Shown: positions 56,701-63,329 of the stretch, piece by piece | Layout of the letters: each line of letters opens with the position of its first letter | How positions within the stretch are numbered: the first letter of the stretch is position 1 | From: Eublepharis macularius | Taxonomy: Eukaryota; Chordata; Lepidosauria; Squamata; Eublepharidae | Reading direction: 5' to 3' | Length of the DNA stretch: 64,000 nucleotides | NCBI RefSeq assembly: GCF_028583425.1 | Contig: NC_072791.1 | Span: 17,627,868-17,691,867 of the forward strand | Notes under the pieces: model-generated | Told to the model about the DNA's origin: nothing | Database searches by the model: none | The model's input: only the letters and a program-made list of their open reading frames with translations | Position numbers and translations under genes: made by a program

Positions 56701-57300
56701 AGTGGGATTCAAACCAGCAGTGTGCTGATTCACAGTCCAGCCACTTAACCACTATGCTACAGCAACTCTTTACAGCCACCTGGAAGTTTCATCACCACAT
56801 GGATGCTTTTAGCTGAGCTCTTATGTGTTTGTATTTTAAGAATGCAATCCTAAGAACCTTTACGAGGAATCCCATCAAAATCCGTGGGACTGGCTTCTCA
56901 GTAAATATGTCTGTCTATCTAGTACATATTAGGATGCATAGGATAAAATGGGGGGAGGGTTGCTCTGATGTAAAAAATATTCATGGTATTTTAAAAATAA
57001 AGTGAACCATTTTCATTACGATTATTTCATTAGAGATAAACCCGATGGCATGATTGCATTTGATAATCTTATCTTTTTATAGCTTGAAAAGGAGCTCTGA
57101 GGCAGGAAGATGAAACCCATAATGCACTGATAGCAGATGTACGGAAAGACTTCACCCCTGGAAAACAATTCTGCATTAAAAAACATCCAAACAAACCCAC
57201 ATATAAACCCCTTACCTTCCAAAACCATCAGAGCAAGGTTGGACCTGCTACTCTGCGCCCAAAGGATTTAACAACCTTAAAGAATATTTATATGGTATAA
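32284..57300 (+). CDS. Inverted formin (INF2-like) gene, DID not found; 13 exons placed
   Basis: Formins nucleate and elongate actin filaments through a dimeric FH2 ring; INF2 also severs filaments and acts at the ER, mitochondria and microtubules. Exons: 32284-32776, 32923-33065, 37559-37620, 38665-38767, 41127-41212, 45329-45429, 45666-45736, 46239-46300, (candidate 47462-47508), 48882-48952, 50284-50404, 51188-51352, 54291-54373, 57102-57300. All other junction phases agree. The product resembles INF2 throughout: [60 protein letters not shown]. About 460 residues of FH1-FH2-tail are coded, much shorter than INF2 (about 1,250). The N-terminal DID of INF2 was not found in 17-32 kb, and the long tail is absent. 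It may be a short paralogue, a truncated INF2, or a decaying copy. FHDC1 was considered; INF2 fits better. Confidence 0.82.
32923..33065 (+). CDS. INF2-like FH2 exon (lasso/linker)
   Basis: 143 nt, acceptor tgtatatttcag, donor GAG|gtataa. It joins the previous exon in phase and reads [20 protein letters not shown] then [12 protein letters not shown]. The SLWASV Trp and [11 protein letters not shown] match the FH2 lasso of INF2 (MWASL...EPDFSSIERLF). Confidence 0.85.
33100..33530. repeat. Palindromic GGTGCTACTGGACTC repeat and reversed GTTGCCAAC element
   Basis: 33.10-33.29 kb is a near palindrome: AGTCCAGTAGCACCTTTAAG at the left and CTTCAAGGTGCTACTGGACT at the right, with AAGCTTTCGAGAGCC...GGTTCTCGAAAGCTT inside. 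33.316-33.53 kb is a reverse copy of the GTTGCCAAC family. Both lie in the intron after the FH2 lasso exon. Confidence 0.7.
34983..35715 (-). mobile_element. ~500-bp AT-rich element (copy 2) with a nested SINE
   Basis: Reverse complement of 21.64-22.145 kb. It is split at about 35.25 kb by 35254-35484, a different SINE (GTAAAGGTAACGATCCCCTG, GGGGTGGTTTGCCATTGCCT). The flanks gaactatt and ggactatt on either side look like the target duplication. Copy 1 shows the sequence before insertion. Confidence 0.7.
37280..37480 (-). repeat. 5S rRNA-derived SINE
   Basis: Read on the minus strand it has CTCGTCAGATCTCAGAAGTT and GGTTAGTAATTGGGGA, the diverged A-box/IE and C-box regions of 5S rRNA, followed by the common body (GGCAATGGCAAACCACCTCT). 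Partial copies: 38.40-38.50 kb. Further copies: 43.07 and 49.31 kb. Confidence 0.75.
37559..37620 (+). CDS. INF2-like FH2 exon with LKQFK core
   Basis: 62 nt, acceptor ttttggcag, donor AAATG|gtaagg. It encodes [20 protein letters not shown], with the nearly invariant FH2 motif (D.K.S.NI.L.QFK) that contains the actin-contact Ile and Lys of formins; Ile is kept in the usual place (N-I-V-L). Confidence 0.9.
37727..38185. mobile_element. TIR element (GGAAATAAACATTGCTAAG), copy 1
   Basis: Starts GGAAATAAACATTGCTAAGT and ends ACTTACCTGGGGATGCTCAAGC-like sequence reading back as GGAAATACACATTGCAA (inverted repeats of about 40 bp). It matches the element at 43.04-43.72 kb across its whole length, without the 5S SINE insertion. 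No transposase. Confidence 0.75.
38665..38767 (+). CDS. INF2-like FH2 exon
   Basis: 103 nt, acceptor ttccccacag, donor GAG|gtagta. It reads C(split)[18 protein letters not shown] and [16 protein letters not shown], matching INF2 CSNEEVAAMI...TKFDVEVLKQLLKLLPE. Confidence 0.9.
39600..39790. repeat. GCGGAAGGCCAGGAG family, second copy
   Basis: About 90% similar by eye to 31.65-31.83 kb (GGGGGCTCTCCTGACCTCCT, GCCCGTGTACGGGCTGCTGT). Followed at 39.83-39.93 kb by a SINE fragment with ACAAGGTCACCCATGG. Confidence 0.6.
39935..40200. repeat. Palindromic repeat inserted into a SINE
   Basis: 39.97-40.16 kb is a near palindrome: AGCAAGAATCCATTAATGTC...GTGGTAGGGTATGACC against CTCATACCCTACTACAAATT...GATGCTACTGGACTCTTGCT. 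The SINE text AAGGTCACCCA occurs both before (39919) and after (40159), so it interrupts that SINE and AAGGTCACCCA is a plausible target duplication. Related copies: 4.88-5.10, 28.08 and 59.03 kb. Confidence 0.65.
40720..40930. repeat. Palindromic CTTTCGAGAGCCACAG repeat
   Basis: TACTGTAGCATAAGCTTTCG at the left is mirrored by CGAAAGCTTATGCTACAGTA; ATGCATGGAGG...CCTCCATGCAT lies near the middle. Ends with the family tail GGTGCTACTGGACTCTTTTC. The same family occurs at 1.89, 33.1 and 41.66-41.87 kb. Confidence 0.7.
41127..41212 (+). CDS. INF2-like FH2 exon
   Basis: 86 nt, acceptor ctttgctag, donor CCTAG|gtaaga. It reads [20 protein letters not shown] and YLGLLGIP, the conserved L..AD.FYL.LL.IP segment of INF2. 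Confidence 0.9.
41655..41870. repeat. Palindromic GGTGCTACTGGACTC repeat, another copy
   Basis: CAAAGAGTCCAGTAGCACCT at the left and AGGTGCTACTGGACTCTTTG at the right, perfectly mirrored, with ACTGTAGCATAAGCTTTTG and CAAGCTTATGCCACAGTAAAG inside. Confidence 0.75.
42197..42561. repeat. Long hairpin with a 57-bp tandem repeat in one arm
   Basis: Left arm TTGTTGTGGATTTTCCAGGC and right arm GCCTGGAAAATCCACAACAA mirror each other over about 130 bp. The unit TCTTCAGAGGTGTAGCACCA...GGGACACCAAA starts at 42281, 42338 and 42395 (57-bp period), then turns into its own inverse at the center CAGTGTCCCTGTGACACTG. A single reverse copy of the family is at 63.33-63.49 kb. Confidence 0.85.
43039..43721. mobile_element. 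TIR element copy 2 with a nested 5S-derived SINE
   Basis: Inverted ends GGAAATACACATTACTAAGT and TTAGTAATGTGTATTTCC. Insert 43066-43280 is a 5S rRNA-derived SINE (TGATCTCGTCAGATCTCAGA, AGCTAAGCAGAG, GGTTAGTAATTGGATGGCAG) flanked by actaagtatttagg (43052-43065) and actaagtatctagg (43281-43294), its 14-bp target duplication. Copy 1 at 37.73 kb lacks the insert. Confidence 0.85.
43911..44119. mobile_element. Near-perfect 200-bp palindrome, CpG-rich, MITE-like
   Basis: GGGCCGTTTCCAGACGG at the left is mirrored at the right by CCGTCTGGAAACAGCCC; the arms (about 100 bp) include CGGAACGTTGCGCCATCTTG and CAAGATGGCGCAACGTTCCG. The center is GCACGACGTCGCATGACGTC. Many intact CpGs in an AT-rich intron suggest recent arrival or weak methylation decay. 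No coding frame survives both arms. Confidence 0.8.
44290..44900. repeat. Retroelement-derived block
   Basis: 44.29-44.42 kb: (ATTT)n then TTGTATTCCGCCCTCCCCGC, GAGCAGGCTCAGGGCAGATA, a common tail or SINE body. 44.58-44.90 kb: GGCGGAAAGATAGTAGAGCC...ACCTTGAACCTGATCCGATA, related to 31.65 kb. The long minus-strand frame 45223-44588 spans this repeat and is not a gene. Confidence 0.55.
45329..45429 (+). CDS. INF2-like FH2 exon
   Basis: 101 nt, acceptor taccttag, donor GAAA|gtgagt. It reads [20 protein letters not shown] and [14 protein letters not shown], matching the INF2 stretch Y.LRIECMLLCE...PKAQLVLAACES. A conventional polypyrimidine tract is weak here. Confidence 0.88.
45666..45736 (+). 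CDS. INF2-like FH2 exon with GNFLNY motif
   Basis: 71 nt, acceptor tcttccag, donor TAT|gtaagg. It reads [20 protein letters not shown] then LNY. The G-N-(F/Y)-(L/M)-N motif is the most conserved word of FH2 domains. Confidence 0.92.
46239..46300 (+). CDS. INF2-like FH2 exon with [13 protein letters not shown]
   Basis: 62 nt, acceptor tttttttag, donor GAGAC|gtgagc. It reads [20 protein letters not shown] and splits the Thr codon before the normally conserved K(S/A)..NR.TLLHH stretch. Its partner exon should be 46 nt, starting with 1 nt and ending in phase 0. Confidence 0.9.
46750..47093. mobile_element. hAT-type palindromic element (copy 2)
   Basis: Element 46758-47085: CAGGGCTTTTTTTCTGGG at the left, CTGAAAAAAAGCCCGG at the right, arms joined at GTGCCGAGCAGCACGG. 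About 60 bp (46.80-46.86 kb) is extra in the left arm. Flanks aatgcatc and aatgcacc give a 7/8 target duplication. Confidence 0.8.
47462..47508 (+). pseudogene. Candidate missing FH2 exon, 1 nt too long
   Basis: After acceptor cagcctcag (with a pyrimidine run upstream) the frame reads T(split)[15 protein letters not shown] before a gtaata donor at 47509. It lines up residue for residue with the INF2 exon KSQQNRVTLLHHVLE: VTMLHYF against VTLLHHV. INF2 needs 46 nt here; this piece is 47 nt to the donor. Joining it to the next exon gives TGA at the junction, and skipping it also shifts the frame. It may be a broken exon, a sequencing error, or a chance match with the real exon elsewhere in 46.3-48.9 kb. 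Confidence 0.4.
47583..48346 (+). mobile_element. Solo LTR of an endogenous retrovirus-like element
   Basis: LTR 47588-48341 (754 bp) begins TGTAATG and ends CATAACA, with a 5-bp duplication gatgc on each side (47583-47587, 48342-48346). It has an internal direct repeat (AGCTGTGTGCTGCCTGAG repeated three times at 47.76, 47.88, 47.95 kb) and AATAAA near 48108 (plus orientation). No gag, pol or env remain; recombination left one LTR. A truncated sister is at 20.29 kb. Confidence 0.82.
48882..48952 (+). CDS. INF2-like FH2 exon
   Basis: 71 nt, acceptor cttatttttag, donor GCTGG|gtaaat. It reads [20 protein letters not shown] then KAA, matching INF2 [24 protein letters not shown]. The splice phase at its 5' end is the one that the candidate exon at 47.46 kb does not fit. 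Confidence 0.88.
49310..50035. repeat. 5S-derived SINE split by a hAT-like element
   Basis: SINE halves 49310-49434 (CTTATAGCGACCCCTGGTGG, GGTTTGCCATTGCCT) and 49959-50035 (AATTACTAACTAAGGCCAAC, TGACAAGATCAGGCTCACCT) are continuous once the insert is removed. It matches the 37.28 and 43.07-kb copies. Confidence 0.8.
49427..49966. mobile_element. GC-rich CAGGG...CCCTG (hAT-like) element, perfect 8-bp duplication
   Basis: Element 49435-49958 (524 bp) starts CAGGGCCGGC and ends GCCCCTG; ctcccatc lies on both sides (49427-49434, 49959-49966). It is very GC- and CpG-rich against its surroundings, which is why it shows long chance open frames on both strands (up to 218 codons). No known protein is seen in it. 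Confidence 0.8.
50284..50404 (+). CDS. INF2-like FH2 exon (coiled-coil post region)
   Basis: 121 nt, acceptor tctttacag, donor AAA|gtaagt. It reads [20 protein letters not shown] and [20 protein letters not shown], an amphipathic helix that matches INF2 [20 protein letters not shown]. Confidence 0.9.
50528..50848. mobile_element. PIF/Harbinger-type MITE (copy 3) with TGA duplication
   Basis: Element 50531-50845, AAGCCAAACTACAAGTGACG at the left, CACTTGTAGCTTGGCTC at the right, flanked by tga on both sides. The center (50.64-50.77 kb) is a GC-rich filler not shared with the other copies. Confidence 0.75.
51188..51352 (+). CDS. INF2-like FH2 exon (C-terminal post region)
   Basis: 165 nt, acceptor gttcatag. 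It reads [39 protein letters not shown], then [15 protein letters not shown], matching INF2 [10 protein letters not shown]...[20 protein letters not shown]. The donor is weak (AAG|gtttta); if unspliced, three codons (VLQ... ) and a TAA follow, which would end the protein here. Homology of the next exon says it is spliced. Confidence 0.88.
51430..51655 (+). repeat. tRNA-like SINE fragment
   Basis: CTGTGAGGTAGATTAGGCTA and AGTTCTTTACTCTAGCCACT with ACACCATACTGGCTCTC at the end; a diverged relative of the 4.1-kb SINE. It directly follows the weak donor of the 51.19-kb exon. Confidence 0.6.
52700..53990. other. Intronic DNA, unassigned
   Basis: AT-rich, with a short (CA)n run near 53.22 kb and a fragment CTGATGAAGACTTCTGTAGAACCTGAAAGC near 53.53 kb related to older repeats. 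No exon or clear mobile element. Confidence 0.45.
54000..54205 (+). repeat. GTTGCCAAC-family copy just upstream of an INF2-like exon
   Basis: CAACCTCCAGGTGGGGGCTG to CAGGCAACCCTAG, ending about 85 nt before the 54.29-kb exon. Confidence 0.7.
54291..54373 (+). CDS. INF2-like exon, end of FH2 basic helix
   Basis: 83 nt, acceptor gaattctag. It reads [20 protein letters not shown] and KEEAKRP, matching INF2 ENKDRKEQAAKAERRKQ...EEARRP. The donor CCAAA|gtataa is chosen because it joins in phase to the WH2-like exon at 57.10 kb; reading through it instead meets TAA at 54380-54382, giving a protein that ends right after FH2. Confidence 0.8.
55092..56304. mobile_element. Composite hAT-type element with captured GC-rich DNA
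   Basis: CAGGGCTTTTTTTCTGGG at 55092 and CAGAAAAAAAGCCCTG at 56289-56304 are the ends of the family at 28.34 kb, here 1.2 kb apart. Inside: GC-rich coding-like DNA (55.25-55.48 and 55.75-56.16 kb), an embedded GTTGCCAAC copy (55.49-55.70 kb). The 8-bp flanks (gggaggac, tttacagt) do not match, so this may be two elements or a rearranged one. Confidence 0.55.
56540..56790 (+). repeat. tRNA-like SINE fragment
   Basis: AATAATAACTGCACTTATAT, TGGCAGTAGTGGGATTCAAA, and a B-box-like end CCACTTAACCACTATGCTAC. A relative of the 4.1-kb SINE. Confidence 0.55.
57102..57300 (+). CDS. INF2-like last exon, WH2/DAD-like motif
   Basis: With a split Lys codon it reads [17 protein letters not shown], close to the KQEEVCVIDALLADIRKGF WH2/DAD motif of INF2, which binds actin monomers and the inhibitory domain. 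It continues for about 48 residues (basic, Pro- and Lys-rich) to TAA at 57298-57300. The acceptor used (ctctgag) is weak and follows a stronger one (tttttatag, 57082) that would give a stop; AATAAA follows at 57392. The motif match is good, the exact border less so. Confidence 0.7.
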
Positions 57301-57391
57301 GACTGTGAATCGATACCTATTTTTTCCCCTTTCCTCCAAGTGTCTGTTTTTCCTTCAGATTTCTTTCAGAAATTGAAATGGGCAAACAAAG

Positions 57392-57397
57392 AATAAA
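57392..57397 (+). terminator. Poly(A) signal of the INF2-like gene
   Basis: AATAAA lies 92 nt after the stop codon of the last exon, the first such hexamer downstream, in AT-rich DNA. Consistent with a short 3' UTR. Confidence 0.5.
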
Positions 57398-57399
57398 AC

Positions 57400-59380
57400 C
57401 CTCACATGGATCCTTCTCTTGGACAAAGTTCCAGTTGGCCTCCGTGAAGTATACAACAGTTTGAGCTTTAAATATTAAAATGCAAATAGTAAAATATCAT
57501 AGTGATTTTTTTTAATAAGGTGAATTTGGTAGCCATCATGGTCAGTTTAGGACTGATACTTGCAATCCAGCAATTTTCTGTTTTGTATAAATAACTCCTT
57601 CAGCATCATAATCTAATATGAACAATTAAACTGGCTTAATCGTGTTGTGAATTGTGGCTTTGGGAGGCTGGGAAGGTGGACTCTTGATAGTACTAATAAC
57701 TAGCCAAATACAAGGTGCTGGTTACTACAGAAATATCAGTGCAATCCTAAACAGAATTACTCCAGTAGAAGCTCATTGAGTAACTCTGTTTAGGATTACG
57801 CTGTGTGTGTGGTAAGCCCCCCCCTTTTGTGCGCTCCCAGAGAGATTTGAATAAGAACTCCTCTTTACCATTAAATGTATAATATTGATGTAACCAGTAA
57901 ATAGTGTTTTTGTAGAGTTACTGTTAGATATGGAGTCTCTGTTTAAAATTTTAAAAAAAACTTTGTGTAATGAATAGAGCACTGCTTTGAAAATGTTTAA
58001 ACTCAGTTGAATGTTGTTTTGCGTTAACTGTCAGTGGTGTTGTACCACTCGTATTATAATATTTCAACTTGTCATAAGTGTGTTTTGGCTTTGTTTTTAC
58101 TACTATCCCAGTATCTCCATCAAAGGAGTATTTCAGCCTCAGTTTTTGGGCAATCTTTGTGCAGCTGCTGCTGCTCTCTTGCAAACGAGAACAGAAAGTT
58201 CCTTAACTTTATGAAAATGGGCAATCGGCTTCTCTAAAGCTTTTCTTGCCATACACACACGTGCACATGCTATTTTCACATAGAATTATTTATTTTATTA
58301 TTTATTTACTTAATAAGATTTTTACCCCACCCTTCTGCCCTCATAGGTCAACTAAGGCAGCTAACAAATTAAAATATATACCTTAAAATCTCCACCTTAA
58401 AAACCATTAAAGCCAGTCCAAAAATACATCTTTAAAATAATCTAAAACCAGAGCTTAAAATAACTACAAATGGTAAAAGAAACAGTTAAAATATTGTTCG
58501 GAGGGGGGATCCCCAAGGGAACGCCAGGCAAAACAAAGTAGTCTTCACTTGCTGGTGGAGGATGGCAACAGCTGGGGATAGGCGAATCTCCGCAGGGACA
58601 GAGTATTGGTGCCACTACTGAGAAGGCCCTGTGCCTGGTTGTCACTCATCTAATCTCAGAAGTCGGTTGCACCCAAAGCAGAGCCTTCAAGATGACTGCA
58701 GTAGTTGGTTGGATTCATAAGGGAGAAGGTAGTTTTACTCTGGTTTGGCACCCAGAGAATTTGCACGACCTTGTCCCCTAATCGTCCTCTTGCTATTTCC
58801 CTCTGGCTTTGCTGTGGCTATTTCCCCCTGGCTTTGCTGGTTTGGTACAATCCTTTTGGAAAGATTGCAGTCAACTGGTATTTGGCTGCTGTGCAGACAA
58901 GAACGTACACATTTTTGTAGGTCCTGCCCACACTGGTGCCATTTTCTTGGTTTCCGCCCCTGCCCTTTCGGGCTACCATTTCTATCACTGTCAGAGACCT
59001 TTAAAAAAATCGGTAATTGATATATCATTAGAAAAGAGCAAGAGTCCAGTAGTACCTATAAGACTAACAAAATTTGTGGTAGGGTATGAGCTGTTTTGAA
59101 TCACAGCTCACTTCTTCAGATAGCTTGATCTTGATATCACTATTGATAACTTTAGAACTATCTTTGCAGCTGTGCAGTAGTTGTGGTATTTCACTGTGAC
59201 ATCACAAGCAGAATGGTTCTTCTAAGACCATTGACTTCAATGGCCTTAGAGGGGTGTAATTCTGCTTAAGGTGCCAGTGTTGGCAGCCCAAAATGATTCT
59301 CAGAAAACAATCCTTGGTTCGAAGCAGAGGGGGAGAAAGATTTTTTAAAAACCCACCCCTTAACTAAAAAGCCTGCGAGA
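57400..59380. other. Spacer between the formin and ADSS1
   Basis: No exon seen. 58.27-58.64 kb is a diverged repeat (TTTTTACCCCACCCTTCTGC ... AACCATTAAAGCCAGTCC). 59.03-59.12 kb is half of the palindromic CTGGACTCTTGCTC family (AGCAAGAGTCCAGTAGTACC). Confidence 0.5.
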
Positions 59381-59389
59381 GCTGCTCTG

Positions 59390-59830
59390 CCCACTACTCC
59401 ACACTGCTTCTGCGACTGAGCCAGACTCGGCCGCCTCAGAATACCTCCTCTCCAACCGTCTCCCGCAGGGCCACGCCTCCTGCTTGCGTCACAGCGCCGC
59501 CAGCCCCGATTGGCCGCCAGCTCCCTCAAAAGGCCGGGCGCGGGCGGGCGAAGGCGCTGCCGGCGGCCGGATCCGTGAGGCTTCTGTGGCGGCGAAGCCA
59601 TGTCGGGCACCCGAGCGGCGACGGCGGCGGCCGCGGCCGCCTCCAACGACCGCGCCCCTCACCCGGCGGCTGGAGCGGGGCTGAAGCGGCCGCGGAGCGA
59701 GGGTGGCGGCAACCGGGTGACGGTGGTGCTGGGCGCGCAGTGGGGGGACGAGGGCAAAGGCAAGGTGGTGGACCTGCTGGCCACCGAGGCCGACATCGTC
59801 TGCAGGTGCCAGGTGGGTGGCGGCGCGCTG
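59390..59830 (+). promoter_or_regulatory. ADSS1: CpG-rich promoter of ADSS1
   Basis: A sharp CpG island starts here. An inverted CCAAT box (CCCCGATTGGCCGCC) lies about 90 nt upstream of the start codon, followed by GGGCGCGGGCGGGCG, an SP-type GC box. No TATA box. Start of transcription probably about 59.54-59.58 kb, giving a very short 5' UTR. Confidence 0.7.
59600..59812 (+). CDS. ADSS1: ADSS1 exon 1 (adenylosuccinate synthetase, muscle type)
   Basis: The enzyme joins IMP and aspartate with GTP to make adenylosuccinate, the first step to AMP; ADSS1 is the muscle isozyme of the purine nucleotide cycle. The exon codes 71 residues: MSGTRA...ASNDR (the start typical of ADSS1, with an Ala-rich insert), KRPRSEGGG, then [20 protein letters not shown], the GTP/IMP-binding glycine-rich loop with catalytic Asp (QWGDEGKGK). 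It ends TGC CAG|gtgggt at the conserved border before GGNNAGHT. ADSS2 starts differently (MAFAET...), so ADSS1 is preferred. The remaining exons lie beyond the window. ATG is in good context (gcgaagccATGt). Confidence 0.95.
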
Positions 59831-60074
59831 CCACGGGCAGGGGCTGCCAACTGATCCACCGGCTCGTGCTCCTCTGCCGCTTAAGGATGTGCTTGGAGAC
59901 AAAGGGGGGGGGGATTGCTTGGAAAAAGATTCCAGTTCCAGGTGCTGAGAAGAGCAGAGTAGCAACAGCTGACTGGGAAGTTGGCAACCATAGCCTCCGC
60001 TTTTCGAGACGTTTCCCTTCCAATTGATGCATCCTTTCTTTGGTTCCCCCCTCCCCTAGTCCTCTTTTTTGCAT

Positions 60075-60248
60075 CTAGGGCTGCCAACTGCAGGTTGAGA
60101 AGTTCCAGGAGATTTGGGGTGGGTAGAGCAGGGTTTGGGAGAGAGCCCTCAGGGAGGCATAATGCCATGGAGTCCCAGGGGAGTCTGGAGATCAATTGCA
60201 ATTCTGGGAGGTCTCCCGGCTGCACCTGGAGGTTGGCAACCCTGCGTG
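60075..60248 (-). repeat. Reversed GTTGCCAAC-family element in ADSS1 intron 1
   Basis: GGGCTGCCAACTGCAGGTTG at the left; ACCTGGAGGTTGGCAACCCT at the right; CTGGAGATCAATTGCAATTC inside. Confidence 0.7.
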
Positions 60249-62711
60249 CATCTGATGACTTGATGGCAGCTAGTGCCGGAATGGCTTTTGTTAGCTGTTC
60301 AAGTGCCACTGGCATCCGGTACAATTTGGCTGCTGCGCTTTAACATGGCTACGTGTCTGGAATAAATCCCATTTTCTGTCATTTCTCTCTCCCCCCTCCC
60401 ATGCTGTTTTCTTGGTATTACTCTATACTGGTTGCTATTCTGTCATTTCCCTCCCCCCATATGTTTGTCTGCCCTTTCTCACTTTTTGGATTTGAGTCCA
60501 GGGGCCCCTTAGTAACGAACAAGATTTTCAAGGTAATAAAGCTCCCTTTTCCAGAAACCTGTGATAGATTTCCACTCCATGCGGCTGAATGTGGTGCCTT
60601 CCCTGAAGATCGTTTCAGATGGGTAGCTGTGTTGGTCTGCAGTAGAACCACAGGATTTGAATCCAGGGGCATCTTAGGCGCCAACAAGATTTTCAGGTGT
60701 AAGCTGTCTTGAGCCAGAGCTCCTTTCTTCAGATATCCGAAATTTTCTCACTTTTCCCCCCTCCCCTTTCCCCTCAGTTTGTCACCCTTTAACATTTCAT
60801 TTTATTTAATCCATGTCCAAGGCACTCAGGGTGGTGTTATATTGTTCCTCACAACAACCCTGTGAGGTGAGTTAGGCTGGGAATAGATTGCCAGCTTATT
60901 TAACAGAGGTTCAGTAGGCAGAAATGGGCAGTCAAACGCTTTCTGGCATGGAGTGAAATAACCTTCCTGATAACTGCTGTAAGTCAAACTAATATTAAAA
61001 GACTGGCTGGAAGGACCGGTTTACATGTTAGCAACCCGAGCTGGGAATAACTGGCCTGTGGGTTTCATTACAGAGTGAGGATTTGAACCCTGGTCCTATG
61101 TCTCTGTGTTGTCTCCTCCTCGAAACACCCTTTCTATTTATTCATTTAGAATATTTATGTTTGCATCATCTGAAAGCGCAGAGCAGTGAAAGATACTCTG
61201 AGGTTATAATGAGAAATACTGGCTAGGTAGGGAGATCTTAAATGGTCAAATTTGATTAGTTTATACTGAGGAGCTGCCTTAGATTTTAATATTGGTAGCC
61301 GATCCATCACTGCATCTGACTTGTGGATCCACTCCTTAAGTGGGAGGTTGTTGGCTGAGACCCCTAACAGGTCGTCCGGGATGGTATACCTTTGGCAAAT
61401 GGTGGATAGAAAGCCAGGGCGTGTGGGGTCTTTGGATAGTAAGTAATTTACTGATTGGCAGCTTAAGGAGCCAGGACTGGAAAATTTGATCCTTTTCCAG
61501 TATTTTAAAACTGCAAGGTGTACTCGCGCCCTAAGGGGTATTTATGTGCTGCCTCTCTATATGCCATCTTGAGACAGCTGCGGTCCCTTTGCACAGTTTG
61601 ATGTTTGTGTTTCTTTATTTTCCCTGTATTTTGCTTCTCCCTCTTTCCCCTACCACCAGTATTTTTCTTTCTCGCTTTTGTCCTTGTTCTTTTCTTAAGT
61701 AGCTGCTGATCGGGGCGGAGCTTGATCCTTGGGGAGAGGAGGGGGAAAGAAAGGTCCCAAGCTAAAAATACAAATAGCTGACCCTTGACGATAAGTGACA
61801 CAAGATCCCGTAGTCCAGACGAGACTGTGCCTGAGCCAGGCATGGCTGGGCATTGGCACATTTGTGTGTATGTGCGGGGGGACGGGGGGGAGCATACTTG
61901 CTTTGGTGTTGGGTGACAACCTCTTGGAAGAAATGTTGCTGAAGGTGACCAGGGAAGTAAAATAGAGCTTCTAGCGGCTTGAGTTTGTAGCAGAAGTTCA
62001 TAGCTGCATGTTCAGTGCTTTTCACAAATTCGACAAAGCATTTGGAGACATGCTGTGGTGCAGTGATTAGAGTATCAGATTCGGCTTTAGGCTTTTGCTG
62101 GCCGATCTTGGGCTAGTCGCTCAGCTTCTCCTTCCTCATTGGGGGTGGGGGGTGGGGGTGCTTTCCTTCTCCAAGTTCCAGGCACTTAATTCTAGCCAAA
62201 AGAGAGAGGAAATTTTGCAGCTCTGCAAGCTACTTGGAGGTTATTTCAAGCCACTAAGACACACAGATAGAATTTATTGCCTGACCATCTAGCCACATCA
62301 CATGGTAGTGGTTAGATTGCTGGCCATGTAAAGAACATCATAGCAGTCTGGTATGCTTATATTCCACCTTTCACCCACCAAGCATCACAGCAAAGGAGGG
62401 ATTTCAACCTGCATCTTCTACATTTAAGGTGCAGGATCAAGCCCTTAAAGATAAAAATTGGAAGTCTTGTTTTAAGAAGGAGAACTGAAAAAAGCACAAT
62501 GCAAGCTTCCTAGGTCTGTGCTGAGGAAAGCCATCTTTGCTGCACATTTTATTTTCTTTGGGCTCCACTTCTAGGAGAGAAACCCCTCTTGTTGGGCAGG
62601 TGCACCATAAATAACTTCCAGCAGTTGGAAAGTAGGGTTTAGAATGGAGGGCTGACATCTAGGGTGCTCCCCCTACATAATTTCTACTATTGGATAGTCC
62701 CTGCATCCTAG

Positions 62712-62995
62712 TGTTTTGCAAGTCCCAACAACAACAATAATAACAACATTCGATTTATATACCGCCCTTCAGGACAATTTAATGCCCACTCAGAACGGTT
62801 TACAAAGTATGCCATTATTATCCCCACAACAAACACCCAGTGAGGTGGGTGGGGCTGAGAGAGCTCCGAGAAGCTGTGACTGACCCAAGGCCACCCAGCT
62901 AGCTTCAGGTGGAGGAGTGGGGAATCAAACCCGGTTCTCCAGATTAGAGTCTCATCGCTCTGAACCACAACACCAAACTGGCAGTTACTGTAGCA
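62712..62995 (+). repeat. tRNA-like SINE, well preserved
   Basis: (AAC)n/(AAT)n run, then TATATACCGCCCTTCAGGAC, GTGAGGTGGGTGGGGCTGAG, ACCCGGTTCTCCAGATTAGA, CCAAACTGGCAG. About 85-90% like the 4.1-kb copy by eye, in the same orientation. Confidence 0.75.
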
Positions 62996-63329
62996 TCTCA
63001 AACTTCTTTCATTGTATGTTTAACTGTGTATTTAAGTGGCTTTAATTAAAAAGTGTAATTGATTTTAATTATAAGACACTTTGGGAGCCAATCTGGTTAC
63101 GGAGCGGGAGATAAAGTCGTCAAATAAATTTTGGCCAAACGAACGTAAATGTATTGTCAAAACACTCTACACCCGACAATAGCCCTGCAGAGAAGATTAG
63201 CACATCAAGTACCAATCCATATGCAAAAGAACCTCCTCAGGATACAGTGAAGCCTCCCGCCATTAGCATTCCACACTCTGGGAAACTCCTACAGCATGAC
63301 TCAGCCCAAACCCACTTTCCTGAGTAGAT

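Noticed and set aside
32284..57300. FHDC1 or FMN2 as the identity of the formin
   Set aside because: FHDC1 shares the FH2 layout but the residues ([23 protein letters not shown], the DAD helix) follow INF2; FMN2 differs strongly. Neighbouring ADSS1 also points to INF2.
59600..59812. ADSS2 as the identity of the synthetase exon
   Set aside because: The start MSGTRA...SNDR is the ADSS1 form, and INF2/CLBA1 synteny fits ADSS1.
59489..60074. Several 120-180-codon frames antisense to ADSS1 exon 1
   Set aside because: They are shadows of the CpG island: Arg/Pro/Ala-rich with no family resemblance.
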